The position numbers and the translations under genes were made by a program. 64,000 nt of DNA, from assembly GCF_039414295.1 (NCBI RefSeq), contig NZ_JBCITM010000003.1:124001-188000 (forward strand), written 5' to 3'. This document shows positions 41,277-50,738 of the stretch, piece by piece. Origin of the DNA: Anoxynatronum sibiricum (GTDB lineage Bacteria > Bacillota > Clostridia > Peptostreptococcales > Tindalliaceae). The notes under the pieces are model-generated. The model saw nothing but the letters and a program-made list of their open reading frames with translations, searched no databases and was not told the origin of the DNA. Positions within the stretch are counted from its first letter, which is position 1. Each line of letters starts with the position of its first letter.

Positions 41277-42083
41277 CTATAGGAATTTATTGACGACTTT
41301 GTTCCAAAAGTCATGGCGCTTCAGTCGAAGCATTTTAATACGCTTTTGATCGAGTGAAACATCAATGGTATTAAAGTACTCTTGGGGAAAGTCGATCCCA
41401 TCTGCTGAAACCAGTACATATCCTTCGGGATCCCGTTCAGGAGTGATTTGAATACAGGCATCGGGAGGGAAAATAACACTGGAGGTAAAACAGCGGTATG
41501 AATTGGTGTTTATGGGAGCGAGAGGGGTCAGCTGCAATACGTCCAACCTGGGGTCGACAATGCTTCCGCCGGTGGAATAACTATATGCAGTGCTGCCCGC
41601 AGAGGTGGAAATGATAAGGCCATCGCCGCTGAAACGTTGAATCAGCTGTCCATTCACCTGAATTTTCAAGTGAATTGCCTTCACCAGACTGCTTTTGATG
41701 ACCACCTCATTGATGCCCCGCAGTGTAGATGTTTCTTCATGGGTTGTGATAACTGCCTTAAGTGGAGCCATTTCCTCAATGAAGTATTCATTACGGGAAA
41801 TCCGCTCCAGCAACAAGTCGATCTGGTCAGGTGTGATTTCAGAAAAGAAACCCAGATGACCGGTATTGATGGCCAGCACAGGCGTTTCCGGATATCCAAG
41901 ATCATGCATGACTTTTAAAAACGAACCGTCACCACCAATGGAGATAATCAGATCGGTTTGTGGTGTCAGATGGTCAACCGCCTTGAAGCCTGCAAGCTGG
42001 AGTTTATCCAATAGATGATCAGCGGTTTCAAGGGAACGCTGTAACCGGTTGCTGATGACGCAGACTTCTTTTACTGAAGGCAT
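41277..42083 (-). CDS. nadK: NAD kinase
   Basis: The 268 residues carry the NAD kinase signature GGDGSFLK, NTGHLGFFSEI, and GDGLIISTSAGSTAYSYSTGG. It makes NADP from NAD and ATP or polyphosphate in the cytoplasm. GGAAGGAG lies before the ATG. The hydrogenase-like gene follows 33 bases downstream on the same strand, so the two may be co-transcribed. Confidence 0.95.
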   Translation of the reverse strand: MPSVKEVCVISNRLQRSLETADHLLDKLQLAGFKAVDHLTPQTDLIISIGGDGSFLKVMHDLGYPETPVLAINTGHLGFFSEITPDQIDLLLERISRNEYFIEEMAPLKAVITTHEETSTLRGINEVVIKSSLVKAIHLKIQVNGQLIQRFSGDGLIISTSAGSTAYSYSTGGSIVDPRLDVLQLTPLAPINTNSYRCFTSSVIFPPDACIQITPERDPEGYVLVSADGIDFPQEYFNTIDVSLDQKRIKMLRLKRHDFWNKVVNKFL

Positions 42084-42320
42084 TCACAAACTCCTTCCCG
42101 CCGTTTAATGAGACGGATATGATATATCCTTACGATACACATTTTCAAATTAAAAGTCAAACCTTGTGATGACATTGGCGTATGTGGATGATGCTTTCAT
42201 AGAACAATATGTGGACGGAACGTGTTGTTAAGCTATAAATGATGGAATCCATGAAATAAAATGATATAATGGAAAGACTGTCAAGGATGAAAAGACAATC
42301 CAGAGAAAGGCACGGTAGTT

Positions 42321-43259
42321 ATGATTCTATTAAAAGAAGAACAGCAGCATCATCAGATCAAGGTGCATATTGAACATAAAGAATCCGGAGAAACCATTCG
42401 ACAATTTTTGAAGCGACAATGGCAAGTCTCCGGACGTTTATTAACCCGATTGAAAAAAGAAACAGGCGTCTTGCTGAACGGAGAATGGGCACCTTTCCAT
42501 ACACGGTTGAATGAAGGCGACTGTCTGGTGTTGGAGATGGAAGAAGAACCCTGTGAATTTTCACCAAATCCCATTAATTTTGGAGTGGTTTATGAAGATG
42601 AAGATCTTTTGGTGGTGAACAAGCCACCAGGCCTGTTGACGCATCCCACGACCAGGGAGCGAGCGGATACCCTTGCTAATGCGGTGACACACTACATGAT
42701 GCAACGGAACGAAACCTACAAAGTACGATTTGTCAATCGTCTCGATATGGACACTTCTGGAGTGATGATTATAGCTAAAAATGCTTTTAGTCATCATCAC
42801 TTGATGTTGCAAATGCAGCAAGATTTCATGATAAAAACCTATCGCGTGTTCGTTTGGGGTAGGATGGTGCCTGATGAAGGGACTATCGATGCCCCCATTT
42901 ACCGGCCTGAAAATATACCGGTGGAAGAACCTCCCAGGCGTGTGGTGGACCCAAGGGGTAAAAGTGCCATCAGCCATTACCTTGTGGAACAACGTTACAA
43001 GGAGGCTTCGCTGGTTAAGGTAACCATTGAAACGGGAAGAACCCATCAGATTCGAGTGCACATGAAGCACCTGGGGCATCCAGTGATCGGCGACATATTT
43101 TATGAGCCGTCACAGCCAATACTCATTGATCGACAGGCTCTTCACGCAGCTGAAACTGAATTTCGTCAGCCGCGGTTTGGCACAGTGCTTCAGCATGCAG
43201 CAGAATTTCCGGATGATATGAAACAGCTGGAAAAGCTGCTGGAAGCAGGACCAAAATGA
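42321..43259 (+). CDS. RluA family pseudouridine synthase
   Basis: The 312 residues have an N-terminal S4-like RNA-binding region (TIRQFLKRQWQVSGRLLTRLK), then the catalytic motif NRLDMDTSG with Asp142, and GRTHQIRVHMKHLGHPVIGD. It converts uridines to pseudouridine in rRNA or tRNA; the site cannot be fixed from sequence alone. A TATAAT at 42265 may be the -10 element, though the -35 is weak. Confidence 0.92.
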   Translation: MILLKEEQQHHQIKVHIEHKESGETIRQFLKRQWQVSGRLLTRLKKETGVLLNGEWAPFHTRLNEGDCLVLEMEEEPCEFSPNPINFGVVYEDEDLLVVNKPPGLLTHPTTRERADTLANAVTHYMMQRNETYKVRFVNRLDMDTSGVMIIAKNAFSHHHLMLQMQQDFMIKTYRVFVWGRMVPDEGTIDAPIYRPENIPVEEPPRRVVDPRGKSAISHYLVEQRYKEASLVKVTIETGRTHQIRVHMKHLGHPVIGDIFYEPSQPILIDRQALHAAETEFRQPRFGTVLQHAAEFPDDMKQLEKLLEAGPK

Positions 43260-43287
43260 AATCAAGTGACTCATGTGGTGGAGCAAA

Positions 43288-43320
43288 AAAAGAAAACCGG
43301 CGGAGAGCCGATTTTCTTTA
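43288..43320. terminator. Terminator after the pseudouridine synthase gene
   Basis: AAAGAAAA-C-CGGC pairs with GCCG-A-TTTTCTTT around a five-base loop with one mismatch. Its arms are A- or T-rich, so it may also end the tRNA transcript on the other strand. Confidence 0.75.
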
Positions 43321-43377
43321 AAATTGAAACAGGGACAAAAAAATAAGCGCGTCATTGACCGCTTAATTTAAGAGTTA

Positions 43378-43452
43378 TGGTGGAGACGAGGGGATTTGAA
43401 CCCCTGACTTCCACACTGCCAGTGTGGCACTCTCCCGCTGAGTTACGCCCCC
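43378..43452 (-). tRNA. tRNA-Ala (GGC anticodon), CCA encoded
   Basis: Read on the minus strand, the RNA has a 7-base-pair acceptor stem (GGGGGCG with CGTCTCC, third pair G-U, the alanine identity pair), a D arm, an anticodon stem CCACA/TGTGG with loop CTGGCAG, a TTCGAAT T loop and an encoded CCA. The anticodon is GGC. The rest of 43260-43675 holds a terminator and no gene. Confidence 0.95.
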
Positions 43453-43675
43453 ACAACAGGATTAATTATAGCATGGTGTATGACAGAATGCAACTATATT
43501 TTTTATTCATTGATGAAATTGCAAACCGTCCCTAATAAACATATTTCGAAATTGCTAGTTGAATTTTTAAAAAGGACGTTAATCCTTGATCAAAAAATGT
43601 TACAATAAAAAGGGTTTAGGCTTTTTTTTATTAGAATGACAGCATGACAATCAAAGAACATAAAGGAGTCATCCC

Positions 43676-44902
43676 ATGGAATTGCTAAAAACCAAGAGTG
43701 TCACTGAAGTTCAGCAAATCATTGCCCAACTGTGCAGTCACTTAAAGCTGGAAACGGAAGTCATCGCGTTATCAGAATCATTGCATCGCATCGTTGCGGT
43801 GCCCATCACCTCACCCCATGATGTGCCGGCATTTCATCGATCTACGGTAGATGGCTATGCTGTCAAAAGCCAGGATACTTTTGGCGCCAGCGAATCCATT
43901 CCTGCTATACTCACCTGTATTGGAGAGATTACCATGGGGACACAGGCCCAGCTGAAAATTGCGGATGGACAATGCGCTTATGTTCCTACGGGGGGCATGT
44001 TACCGGAAGGCAGTGACGCGGTGGTAATGGTGGAATATGTGGAACAGCTTGACGAAACCACTTGGTTGATTCAACAGGCGGTTTCTCCAGGTGCAAATGT
44101 GCTGCGCCGGGGAGAAGATTTATCTTTGGGAGAAGTGCTTTTTCAGCCGGGACACCGCCTTCGTCCCCAGGATATCGGACTCCTTGCAGGGATGGGCTTC
44201 AACAAAGTGCCTGTTTACAATCCCTTGAAGGCAGCGGTGATCTCCACGGGCGATGAACTCATCGCACCCGGCGACCCCCTTGAACCCGGAAAAATCATTG
44301 ACATGAACACCTATAGTCTTGCGGCGGCCCTCCGGGAGGATGGCCTGGAGGTGACAAATACCGAAGTGGTAAAAGATGATCTGAAACAACTGCAGCATAC
44401 CATTGCCAGGCTAATGAAGGCGGCAGATGTTATCCTGATTTCCGGGGGCAGCTCCATGGGTGTGCATGATATAACAAAGGATGCCATTGATGGGATGGGA
44501 AAACCTGGCGTTGTCGTTCACGGCATGGCTGTGAAGCCGGGGAAGCCCACCTTAGTGGGAATGGTAGAAGATACTTTGATGATTGGGCTTCCAGGCCAGC
44601 CTGTATCAGCTTTGGTGGTGTATCATTTACTGATGAAACCGCTTTTGAAGTACCTGTGGGGTCAGCAGGGAATAACGCCAGGGGTGACTGGTGAGTTGAC
44701 AGTGAATATCCCTTCGGCTCCAGGTCGAGAACATTATGTGATGGTACGTGTCACTGAGGAAAATGGCCGACGATTTGTATCTCCCCAGCATGGGAAATCG
44801 GGAATGCTCTCCATGATGGGGTACTCTCATGGAATGATCAAACTGGATGTGAATCAGGAAGGCCTTCAAAAAGGAGACAGGGTGGAAGTACTGTTGTTCT
44901 GA
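43676..44902 (+). CDS. moeA: Molybdopterin molybdotransferase MoeA
   Basis: The 408 residues have the MoeA domain order: an N-terminal linker region with PAFHRSTVDGYAV, VPTGGMLPEGSDAVVMVE, the MoCF domain VISTGDELIAPGDPL and LISGGSSMGVHD, then GLPGQPVSALVVY and a C-terminal beta domain. MoeA inserts molybdate into molybdopterin adenylate. AAAGGAG precedes the ATG. It is followed 36 bases on by a second MoeA-type gene, so two MoeA forms are present, perhaps one for Mo and one for W. Confidence 0.93.
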   Translation: MELLKTKSVTEVQQIIAQLCSHLKLETEVIALSESLHRIVAVPITSPHDVPAFHRSTVDGYAVKSQDTFGASESIPAILTCIGEITMGTQAQLKIADGQCAYVPTGGMLPEGSDAVVMVEYVEQLDETTWLIQQAVSPGANVLRRGEDLSLGEVLFQPGHRLRPQDIGLLAGMGFNKVPVYNPLKAAVISTGDELIAPGDPLEPGKIIDMNTYSLAAALREDGLEVTNTEVVKDDLKQLQHTIARLMKAADVILISGGSSMGVHDITKDAIDGMGKPGVVVHGMAVKPGKPTLVGMVEDTLMIGLPGQPVSALVVYHLLMKPLLKYLWGQQGITPGVTGELTVNIPSAPGREHYVMVRVTEENGRRFVSPQHGKSGMLSMMGYSHGMIKLDVNQEGLQKGDRVEVLLF

Positions 44903-44938
44903 TGGAGATCTTCAACTGACATTGATGGAGGCGAAAGG

Positions 44939-46870
44939 ATGGCAAAAAAGAGAAACCTGTACCTGACCAGTGTACCCTTGTCGAGAGCGCTTGAAGAATA
45001 CGTGATACAAATGGCTGAAGTGCTGAATCAACGCGAAATACAATGGGTGGATGTGGGGGATTCCCTGGGAAAAATGACGGCTGAGCCTGTTTTCGCCCGT
45101 ATTTCAGCGCCTCACTATAATGCAGCTGCCATGGATGGTATTGCCATTGAGGCAGCAAAAACCTATGGGGCATCAGAAACCACACCAGTTCAACTGCGAC
45201 AATACAGCGACTTCTTAATGGTTAATACGGGGGCACCTCTTCCGGATGCCTTTGATGCAGTCATTATGATTGAAGACGTGGTGGAGGTGGATGAAGAGAC
45301 TGTTGAAATCAGAAATGCAGCCACGCCCTGGCAGCATGTGCGGCCTGTGGGAGAGGACATCGTGAAAGGTGAGCTGATATTACCGGTGAGGCATCTCATA
45401 CGTCCTCAGGATATGGGGGCACTGCTTTCGGGTGGGGTAACCCAAGTACCTGTTTTTCGAAAAATCAGGGTGGGTTTAATTCCCACGGGGTCAGAAATCA
45501 CTGCCATGACAGATCCATTGCCCCCGGGCAAAATTATTGAATCCAACAGTCGGATGTTTAAAGGGCTCATCGAAACCTATGGCGGTGAAACAATCACCTA
45601 TCCGGTGGTGAAAGACGAACCTCGACTGCTGGAGGCAGCAGTTTTGCGGGGGGTTGCTGAAAACGATTTGTTGGTGATTAATGCCGGCTCTTCTGCAGGC
45701 ACCAAAGATTTTACTGTGGATGTGTTGCGTGAATTGGGAAGTGTCATGTTCCATGGCATAGCCATTAAACCGGGGAAACCGGCGATTCTGGCCCAAGTGA
45801 AAGGAAAACCAGTGGTAGGTATTCCGGGTTATCCTGTATCTGCTTATGTGGTGTTTGAACAAATTGTCAAACCCCTGGTATACCATTACCGGCTGCTCCC
45901 GCCCCCTGAACCAGAAATGGTGGAGGCTGTATTGGCACGGCGTGTGGTATCATCCTTGAAACATGAAGAACATATTCGTATTAAGCTGGGGCAGGTGAAT
46001 GGACGATGGATTGCGACCCCCCTCAGCAGAGGAGCGGGGGTCACCATGTCGTTGGTGAGAGCTGATGGCATGTTGACAGTACCTCAGGAAGTGGAAGGGT
46101 ACGAGAAAAGCACGGTGGTTCCCATTCGCTTGGCCAGGCCTCTGAAAGAAATACAAAACACCCTTGTTTCCATCGGCAGTCATGATCTGGTGATGGATCT
46201 CTTGTCCAATGAATTGCAGGCAGGCGGTAAGGGCGTTGCTCTCTCATCGGCCCATACCGGCAGTATGGGCGGTTTGATGGCTCTCAAACAGGGTGAATGT
46301 CATATGGCTCCCATTCATTTGCTGGATGAAACCACAGGTCGTTACAATGAAGCGATGGTTGAACGTTATTTTCCCGGAAAAAGAATGGTGTTGATTAAGC
46401 TGGTGAAACGCAGTCAAGGCCTGATGCTTCCCTTGAGAAATCCGAAAAAAATCGCTGGTATTGCCGACCTGACTCGGGAAGACGTGACGATGGTTAATCG
46501 GCAAAAAGGCGCGGGAACACGTATATTGCTGGATTATTACCTGAGAAGAGATTCGATTGATCCACTGAAAGTGAAGGGATATCATCGCGAAATGACCACT
46601 CATATGGCTGTTGCTGTTGCTGTTGGCAGCGGTGGCGCTGATTGTGGGATGGGAGTGGCTTCGGCGGCTGCTTCCATGGAACTTGATTTTCTTCACCTTG
46701 ACTGGGAAGACTATGATCTTGTATGCGAGGAAAGTACACTTGAACTAACTGCTTTCCAGGAATTGCTGAAAATTATACGGGGAGATGCTTTCCAGAAACA
46801 GGTGGCTGCCATGGGAGGTTACGATTTATCCCAGGCGGGTGAGTTGGTTTATTTGAATCAAGCACCGTAG
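44939..46870 (+). CDS. MoeA fused to a periplasmic-binding-like domain
   Basis: The first 410 of 643 residues are a MoeA-like protein: ISAPHYNAAAMDGIAI, MIEDVVEV, GLIPTGSEITAM, INAGSSAGTKDF, GIPGYPVSAYVVFE. The last 220 resemble the PBP-like domain (Pfam PF12727 type) seen after MoeA in many anaerobes: LVSIGSHDLVMDLLSNEL, SSAHTGSMGGLMAL and QKGAGTRILLDYYL. That part is related to the ModA/TupA fold and may bind the oxyanion or the cofactor inside the cell. Confidence 0.9.
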   Translation: MAKKRNLYLTSVPLSRALEEYVIQMAEVLNQREIQWVDVGDSLGKMTAEPVFARISAPHYNAAAMDGIAIEAAKTYGASETTPVQLRQYSDFLMVNTGAPLPDAFDAVIMIEDVVEVDEETVEIRNAATPWQHVRPVGEDIVKGELILPVRHLIRPQDMGALLSGGVTQVPVFRKIRVGLIPTGSEITAMTDPLPPGKIIESNSRMFKGLIETYGGETITYPVVKDEPRLLEAAVLRGVAENDLLVINAGSSAGTKDFTVDVLRELGSVMFHGIAIKPGKPAILAQVKGKPVVGIPGYPVSAYVVFEQIVKPLVYHYRLLPPPEPEMVEAVLARRVVSSLKHEEHIRIKLGQVNGRWIATPLSRGAGVTMSLVRADGMLTVPQEVEGYEKSTVVPIRLARPLKEIQNTLVSIGSHDLVMDLLSNELQAGGKGVALSSAHTGSMGGLMALKQGECHMAPIHLLDETTGRYNEAMVERYFPGKRMVLIKLVKRSQGLMLPLRNPKKIAGIADLTREDVTMVNRQKGAGTRILLDYYLRRDSIDPLKVKGYHREMTTHMAVAVAVGSGGADCGMGVASAAASMELDFLHLDWEDYDLVCEESTLELTAFQELLKIIRGDAFQKQVAAMGGYDLSQAGELVYLNQAP

Positions 46871-46944
46871 GGCATGAACAAGCATTGACAAAATATTTGT
46901 GAATCATGAAAATGGATTGAGATCGAGCTGGGGGAGGATCAACT

Positions 46945-47382
46945 ATGGCAAAAGTACTGGCAGTTAATATCAGTCATGAAAAAGGGGTTATCAAAAAGCC
47001 TGTTGAAAAAGGTGTTTTTCTGGAAAATTTCGGGCTTGAGGAAGATGCTCATGCAGGTGAATGGCATCGACAAGTCAGTTTCCTGGGACAGGAAAGTGTC
47101 GATAAAATCAAAGCGCTGGGTATTGAAAATCTTGAAGCTGGCATTTTTGCTGAAAACATATTAACGGAGGGTATTGTACTCTACGAACTGCCTGTGGGTA
47201 CGCGTTTGCGTGTCGGTGAAACCATCCAGGAAGTAACGCAAATTGGCAAAAAATGTCATCACGGATGCGAGATCTTCAAAAAGGTGGGCGACTGTGTCAT
47301 GCCCCGGGAAGGTATTTTTACCAGAGTCATACAGGGAGGCGCCGTGAAGGCTGGCGACTCCATAGAAATCATCGAAGATTGA
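46945..47382 (+). CDS. MOSC domain protein
   Basis: The 145 residues form a single MOSC domain: GLEEDAHAGEWHRQVSFLGQE at the start and KCHHGCEIFKKVGDCVMPREGIF with the conserved cysteine near the end. MOSC proteins move sulfur or Mo cofactor, as in Moco sulfurase C-terminal domains and YiiM. A place 75 bases after the MoeA fusion supports a Mo cofactor role. GGGGGAGG lies before the ATG. Confidence 0.9.
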   Translation: MAKVLAVNISHEKGVIKKPVEKGVFLENFGLEEDAHAGEWHRQVSFLGQESVDKIKALGIENLEAGIFAENILTEGIVLYELPVGTRLRVGETIQEVTQIGKKCHHGCEIFKKVGDCVMPREGIFTRVIQGGAVKAGDSIEIIED

Positions 47383-47444
47383 TTTTTATTTAGGGTGAAA
47401 GGGTATATACTAATGGAAGTTGACATCGTGAGGGGTGACTGGGG

Positions 47445-48080
47445 ATGATCAAGAGTATTGAAGGGCTGGTTTCAGAGATAGCATTTAGCGAGATACTGGA
47501 CGAAAAAGTGAGAGCCTGTACCAATGAAATCACCGTTGCAAAGCTGGACATTGATAACTTTGAAACAGTGAACCGGTTTTATGGTGAATTTACCGGTGAT
47601 CAGGTCATTCGCAAATTAGCCCATGTCTTGAAGAATAATCTCAGCCCAGACCATGTCATTTGCAGAACGACAAAAAATGAGTTTAATGTCATGATGGATG
47701 CGACACCGCTGGAAACAGGTGCTCTGATGATGGAAGAAATTAGAGCTTATTTTGATGAACATCTGTTGCTCATTGGTGACCCGCCTAAAGAGATGACCAT
47801 CCGGTTTTCTGCCGGTATTGCGGCGTACCCTCAAAACGGTAAAACGGCAGAATTGTTGATGAGTGCAGCGGATCATGCCATGAAACTGGCCAAAAAGCAG
47901 GGGAAAAATCAAATTCAGATTGCCAGAAATGACGACTGGGTTGAGAAAAAAATAGTGATAAGGCAGGAAAACGCTTGGCGGCTGAATCAATTATCGCGGC
48001 AAATGGATAAAACGGAAGCGGGCTTATTGAGAGAAGCGCTTCAAGACCTGCTCAACAAGTATGATCAGCGGGCAACGTAA
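47445..48080 (+). CDS. Degenerate GGDEF domain protein with C-terminal ribbon-helix-helix
   Basis: Residues 25-160 are a GGDEF-type nucleotidyl cyclase fold: AKLDIDNFETVN holds the metal Asp, and FSAGIAAYPQNGKTAELLMSAADHAM is typical. The signature loop reads TKNEF, so cyclase activity is doubtful. Residues 170-208 (IVIRQENAWRLNQLSRQMDK, then TEAGLLREALQDLLNKY) look like a CopG-type ribbon-helix-helix DNA-binding domain. The pairing suggests a nucleotide-sensing regulator. It follows the MOSC gene by 62 bases. Confidence 0.7.
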   Translation: MIKSIEGLVSEIAFSEILDEKVRACTNEITVAKLDIDNFETVNRFYGEFTGDQVIRKLAHVLKNNLSPDHVICRTTKNEFNVMMDATPLETGALMMEEIRAYFDEHLLLIGDPPKEMTIRFSAGIAAYPQNGKTAELLMSAADHAMKLAKKQGKNQIQIARNDDWVEKKIVIRQENAWRLNQLSRQMDKTEAGLLREALQDLLNKYDQRAT

Positions 48081-48107
48081 TTGACCGTAAAGGAGGCTGA
48101 AGGCAAC

Positions 48108-48794
48108 ATGACAAACCAGAGTGGCAAAAAAGAAAAGTTTATTCCTGAAATAAGAGGGACATTACGCAGTAATTTCATCGAACTTCCGGCTTGTATTGCT
48201 GATGCCAGTGGTATTAAGATTTTTGGTAAGCGGATTAAATCTGTGCTTTTCAGCACAGACGTGGCTATTATCAAAAACACCAATGCAGACGCGGTCATCG
48301 CGGTTTATCCATTCACGCCACAGTTGGTCATTTCTCAGGCACTTTTACTGGCGTCAGATGTACCGGTGTTTTGTGGAGTCGGTGGTGGGATCACCACCGG
48401 GAAGCGTTCGTTGAACATCGCTCTCCATGCTGAATTTCAAGGGGCCATTGGGGTGGTACTGAATAAGCCAACGCCGAATGAGATAATATCAGAACTTAAA
48501 GAAATTGTAGATATTCCCGTGATCATTACCGTGACAACGCTGAACGATGATTTTCTGGGAAGATTAGAAGCCGGAACTGATATTTTCAACGTATCCGGAG
48601 CAGCCCAGACAGCTGATATTGTTAAAAAAATAAGGAAAGACATCAGCAAAACAGTTCCCATTATTGCCACGGGAGGCAACTCGGATGAGTCTATCAAACG
48701 AACCATTGAAGCCGGAGCTAACGCCATCACTTACACACCACCCTCAACGGGTGAAATATTCACCGAATCCATGAAAAAATACCGACTTGAATGA
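48108..48794 (+). CDS. Conserved TIM-barrel-like protein of unknown function
   Basis: The 228 residues repeat strand-helix units ending in phosphate-binding-like glycines: CGVGGGITTGKRS, IFNVSGAAQTAD, IIATGGNSDES and AITYTPPSTGEIF. It resembles a conserved clostridial protein often labelled hydrolase without evidence. The ATG at 48108 is 11 bases after AAAGGAGG. It ends just before a strong terminator that a group II intron has entered. Confidence 0.75.
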   Translation: MTNQSGKKEKFIPEIRGTLRSNFIELPACIADASGIKIFGKRIKSVLFSTDVAIIKNTNADAVIAVYPFTPQLVISQALLLASDVPVFCGVGGGITTGKRSLNIALHAEFQGAIGVVLNKPTPNEIISELKEIVDIPVIITVTTLNDDFLGRLEAGTDIFNVSGAAQTADIVKKIRKDISKTVPIIATGGNSDESIKRTIEAGANAITYTPPSTGEIFTESMKKYRLE

Positions 48795-48796
48795 TA

Positions 48797-48831
48797 AAAA
48801 ACCGCCGAAGCGAATGATTCGGCGGTTTTTT
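48797..48831 (+). terminator. Terminator used as group IIC intron target
   Basis: AAAACCGCCGAA and TTCGGCGGTTTT pair around GCGAATGA, with six T. The intron begins two bases later. Confidence 0.93.
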
Positions 48832-48832
48832 C

Positions 48833-50716
48833 GTGCGCCCGGCATGGGCGCAATCTAACGGGTGAAAGTCCCGAGTGCGGGTCGACAGTGCCAAGCACAT
48901 AGCTTAAGGCAAGGGTGTCCTCGGTGACGAGGAATCTGAAGGAAGCCGGCGGCAAACTCCTGGTCCGACGAACAGGAACCACATATAAGGCCTAAGCCTA
49001 TGGATAAGGCTGCTAAACAAGTCGAAGTCCAAAACTGTCCGAAATAGGCAGGGTAAATGTGGCGGATAGGTGGGAGGAAAGATTGCGTTCTTACCCGGGG
49101 AGATCTCAGGGATACGTCCAAACATAAAGGACAACCCGTGCAGAGATGCATGGCTGAACCCTGAGAAGTCAGCAGAGGTCATAGTACCGGAAATACCAGG
49201 AAGGACCGAACACGAAGCGGTGAAACCGCCGAAGATTTCAGACCGTACAAAGATCGTAGAAAATCGAAGCTGAACGGGACAGCCCCCACCGTTGGAAACG
49301 GAAAGGACCCCGGTAGCGCGTAGTACGGCTGAGCAGAATTGGAAGGAGAAACCAAGATGGAAACGACAGAAAAGCTATTGGAGAAAATTGTCCATAGGGA
49401 CAACCTGAACCTTGCGTACCGAAAAGTCAGAAGCAATGGAGGCAGTCCCGGCATCGACGGCATGACAGTGGAAGAAGCTCTGCCCTACCTGCAAAAGCAC
49501 GGCAGAGAGCTGACAGAAAAACTACTGGCAGGCACCTACAAACCCAGTCCCGTCCGAACAGTGGAAATCCCCAAACCCAAAGGCGGCACCCGAAAATTGG
49601 GAATCCCCACCGTCATCGACCGAATGATCCAACAAGCCATTGTCCAAGTCATCAACCCACATTTTGAGGAAATCTTCAGCGACAACAGCTATGGATTCAG
49701 AGCCGGACGAAGCACCCATGACGCCCTTCGGAAAGCCAAAAGCTACATCGCCGAAGGAAGGCGACAGGTAGTAGACATTGACCTGGAGAAATTCTTCGAC
49801 AAAGTCAACCACGACATGCTCATGCACCGGGTAGCCAGAGTGATTAAGGACAAACGTGTCCTGAAACTCATCCGCGCCTACCTGAAAGCAGGCGCCATGG
49901 AAAACGGCGTCATCACCCGGGACGAATGGGGCACACCCCAAGGAGGCCCTTTAAGCCCACTGCTGAGCAACATCATGCTGGACGACCTGGACAAAGAACT
50001 GGAACGAAGAGGGCAAGCCTTCGTACGCTACGCAGACGACTGCAACATCTACGTCAAAACACCCCGGGCAGCAGAAAGAGTCATGGAAAGCATCACCCAG
50101 TACATCGAAACCAAACTCAAACTAAAAGTGAACCGGGAGAAAAGCAGCGTCGACAGCTTCTTCTGAAAGACATTTCTGGGCTACGGCTTCTACATGCGAA
50201 AAGGAGAAGTCCACTTCAAAGTACCCAACGACAGAATCAAACGCCTGAAGGATAAAATCTGCCAACTCACCAGCAGAAAATGGTCCATCGCCATGGGGTA
50301 CAGGCTGCATAAACTCACCCAACTCATGAAAGGCTGGGTGCAGTACTACAAAATGGCCGACATGAAAAGCTTTGCGCTATCAGTGGACCAATGGACCCGC
50401 AGAAGACTCAGAGCTATTCGCTGGAAAGAGTGGAAGAAAATCAGGACAAAACTCGATAATCTCGTTAGGCTGGGAATAGACAAATCAAAAGCATGGGAAT
50501 ATGCCAACTCCAGGAAGAAATGTTGGCGCATATCAGGTTCATGGATCTTAACAAAAACCCTGACCAACCAATACTGGTTGAGCCAGGGATACAAAGATTT
50601 CAGTAATTAATATCTATCCGTTAAAATTGATGCTTCGTGAACCGCCGTGTACCGAACGGTACGCACGGTGGTGTGAGAGGTCGGTAGCTGAATTAATCAG
50701 CTACCCCCTACTCGAT
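48833..50716 (+). mobile_element. Group IIC intron
   Basis: The 5' end GTGCGCCCGGC and the following domain I sequence are typical of bacterial group II introns. Domain V (about 50640-50672) is a hairpin of CCGCCGTG with CACGGTGG, an inner TACC/GGTA stem with GAAC loop and a two-base CG bulge; the base triad CGC in it marks class IIC. Domain VI (about 50684-50706) is a clean nine-base-pair stem. Insertion directly after a terminator hairpin is the known habit of class C introns. The 3' end (AT at 50716) is an estimate. Confidence 0.9.
49357..50610 (+). pseudogene. ltrA: Group II intron reverse transcriptase/maturase, broken by one TGA
   Basis: The frame encodes a reverse transcriptase (IPKPKGGTRKLGIPTVIDR, GFRAGRSTHDAL, DIDLEKFFDKVNHD, GTPQGGPLSPLLSNIMLDD, FVRYADDCNIY) and, after a TGA at 50164-50166, the maturase region (KTFLGYGFY to WLSQGYKDFSN). 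The two parts share one frame. An Arg codon CGA fits the family pattern there, so a single C-to-T change would explain the stop. Total length would be 417 residues without an HNH endonuclease, as in class C. The maturase half is lost unless the stop is read through. ATG 49357 follows GAAGGAG. Confidence 0.88.
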
Positions 50717-50738
50717 TGCAGCTAGTTTTGTGCCGTTG

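Noticed and set aside
42561..43079. Minus-strand frame of 172 residues opposite the pseudouridine synthase
   Set aside because: Antisense shadow; the plus strand carries all the conserved motifs.
43586..43606. Promoter TTGATC with TACAAT before moeA
   Set aside because: The spacing is only 9 bases, too short for a sigma-A promoter.
50164..50166. TGA in the intron reverse transcriptase read as selenocysteine or recoding
   Set aside because: The family has no selenocysteine here and no SECIS-like hairpin was obvious after it; a CGA-to-TGA mutation is simpler.
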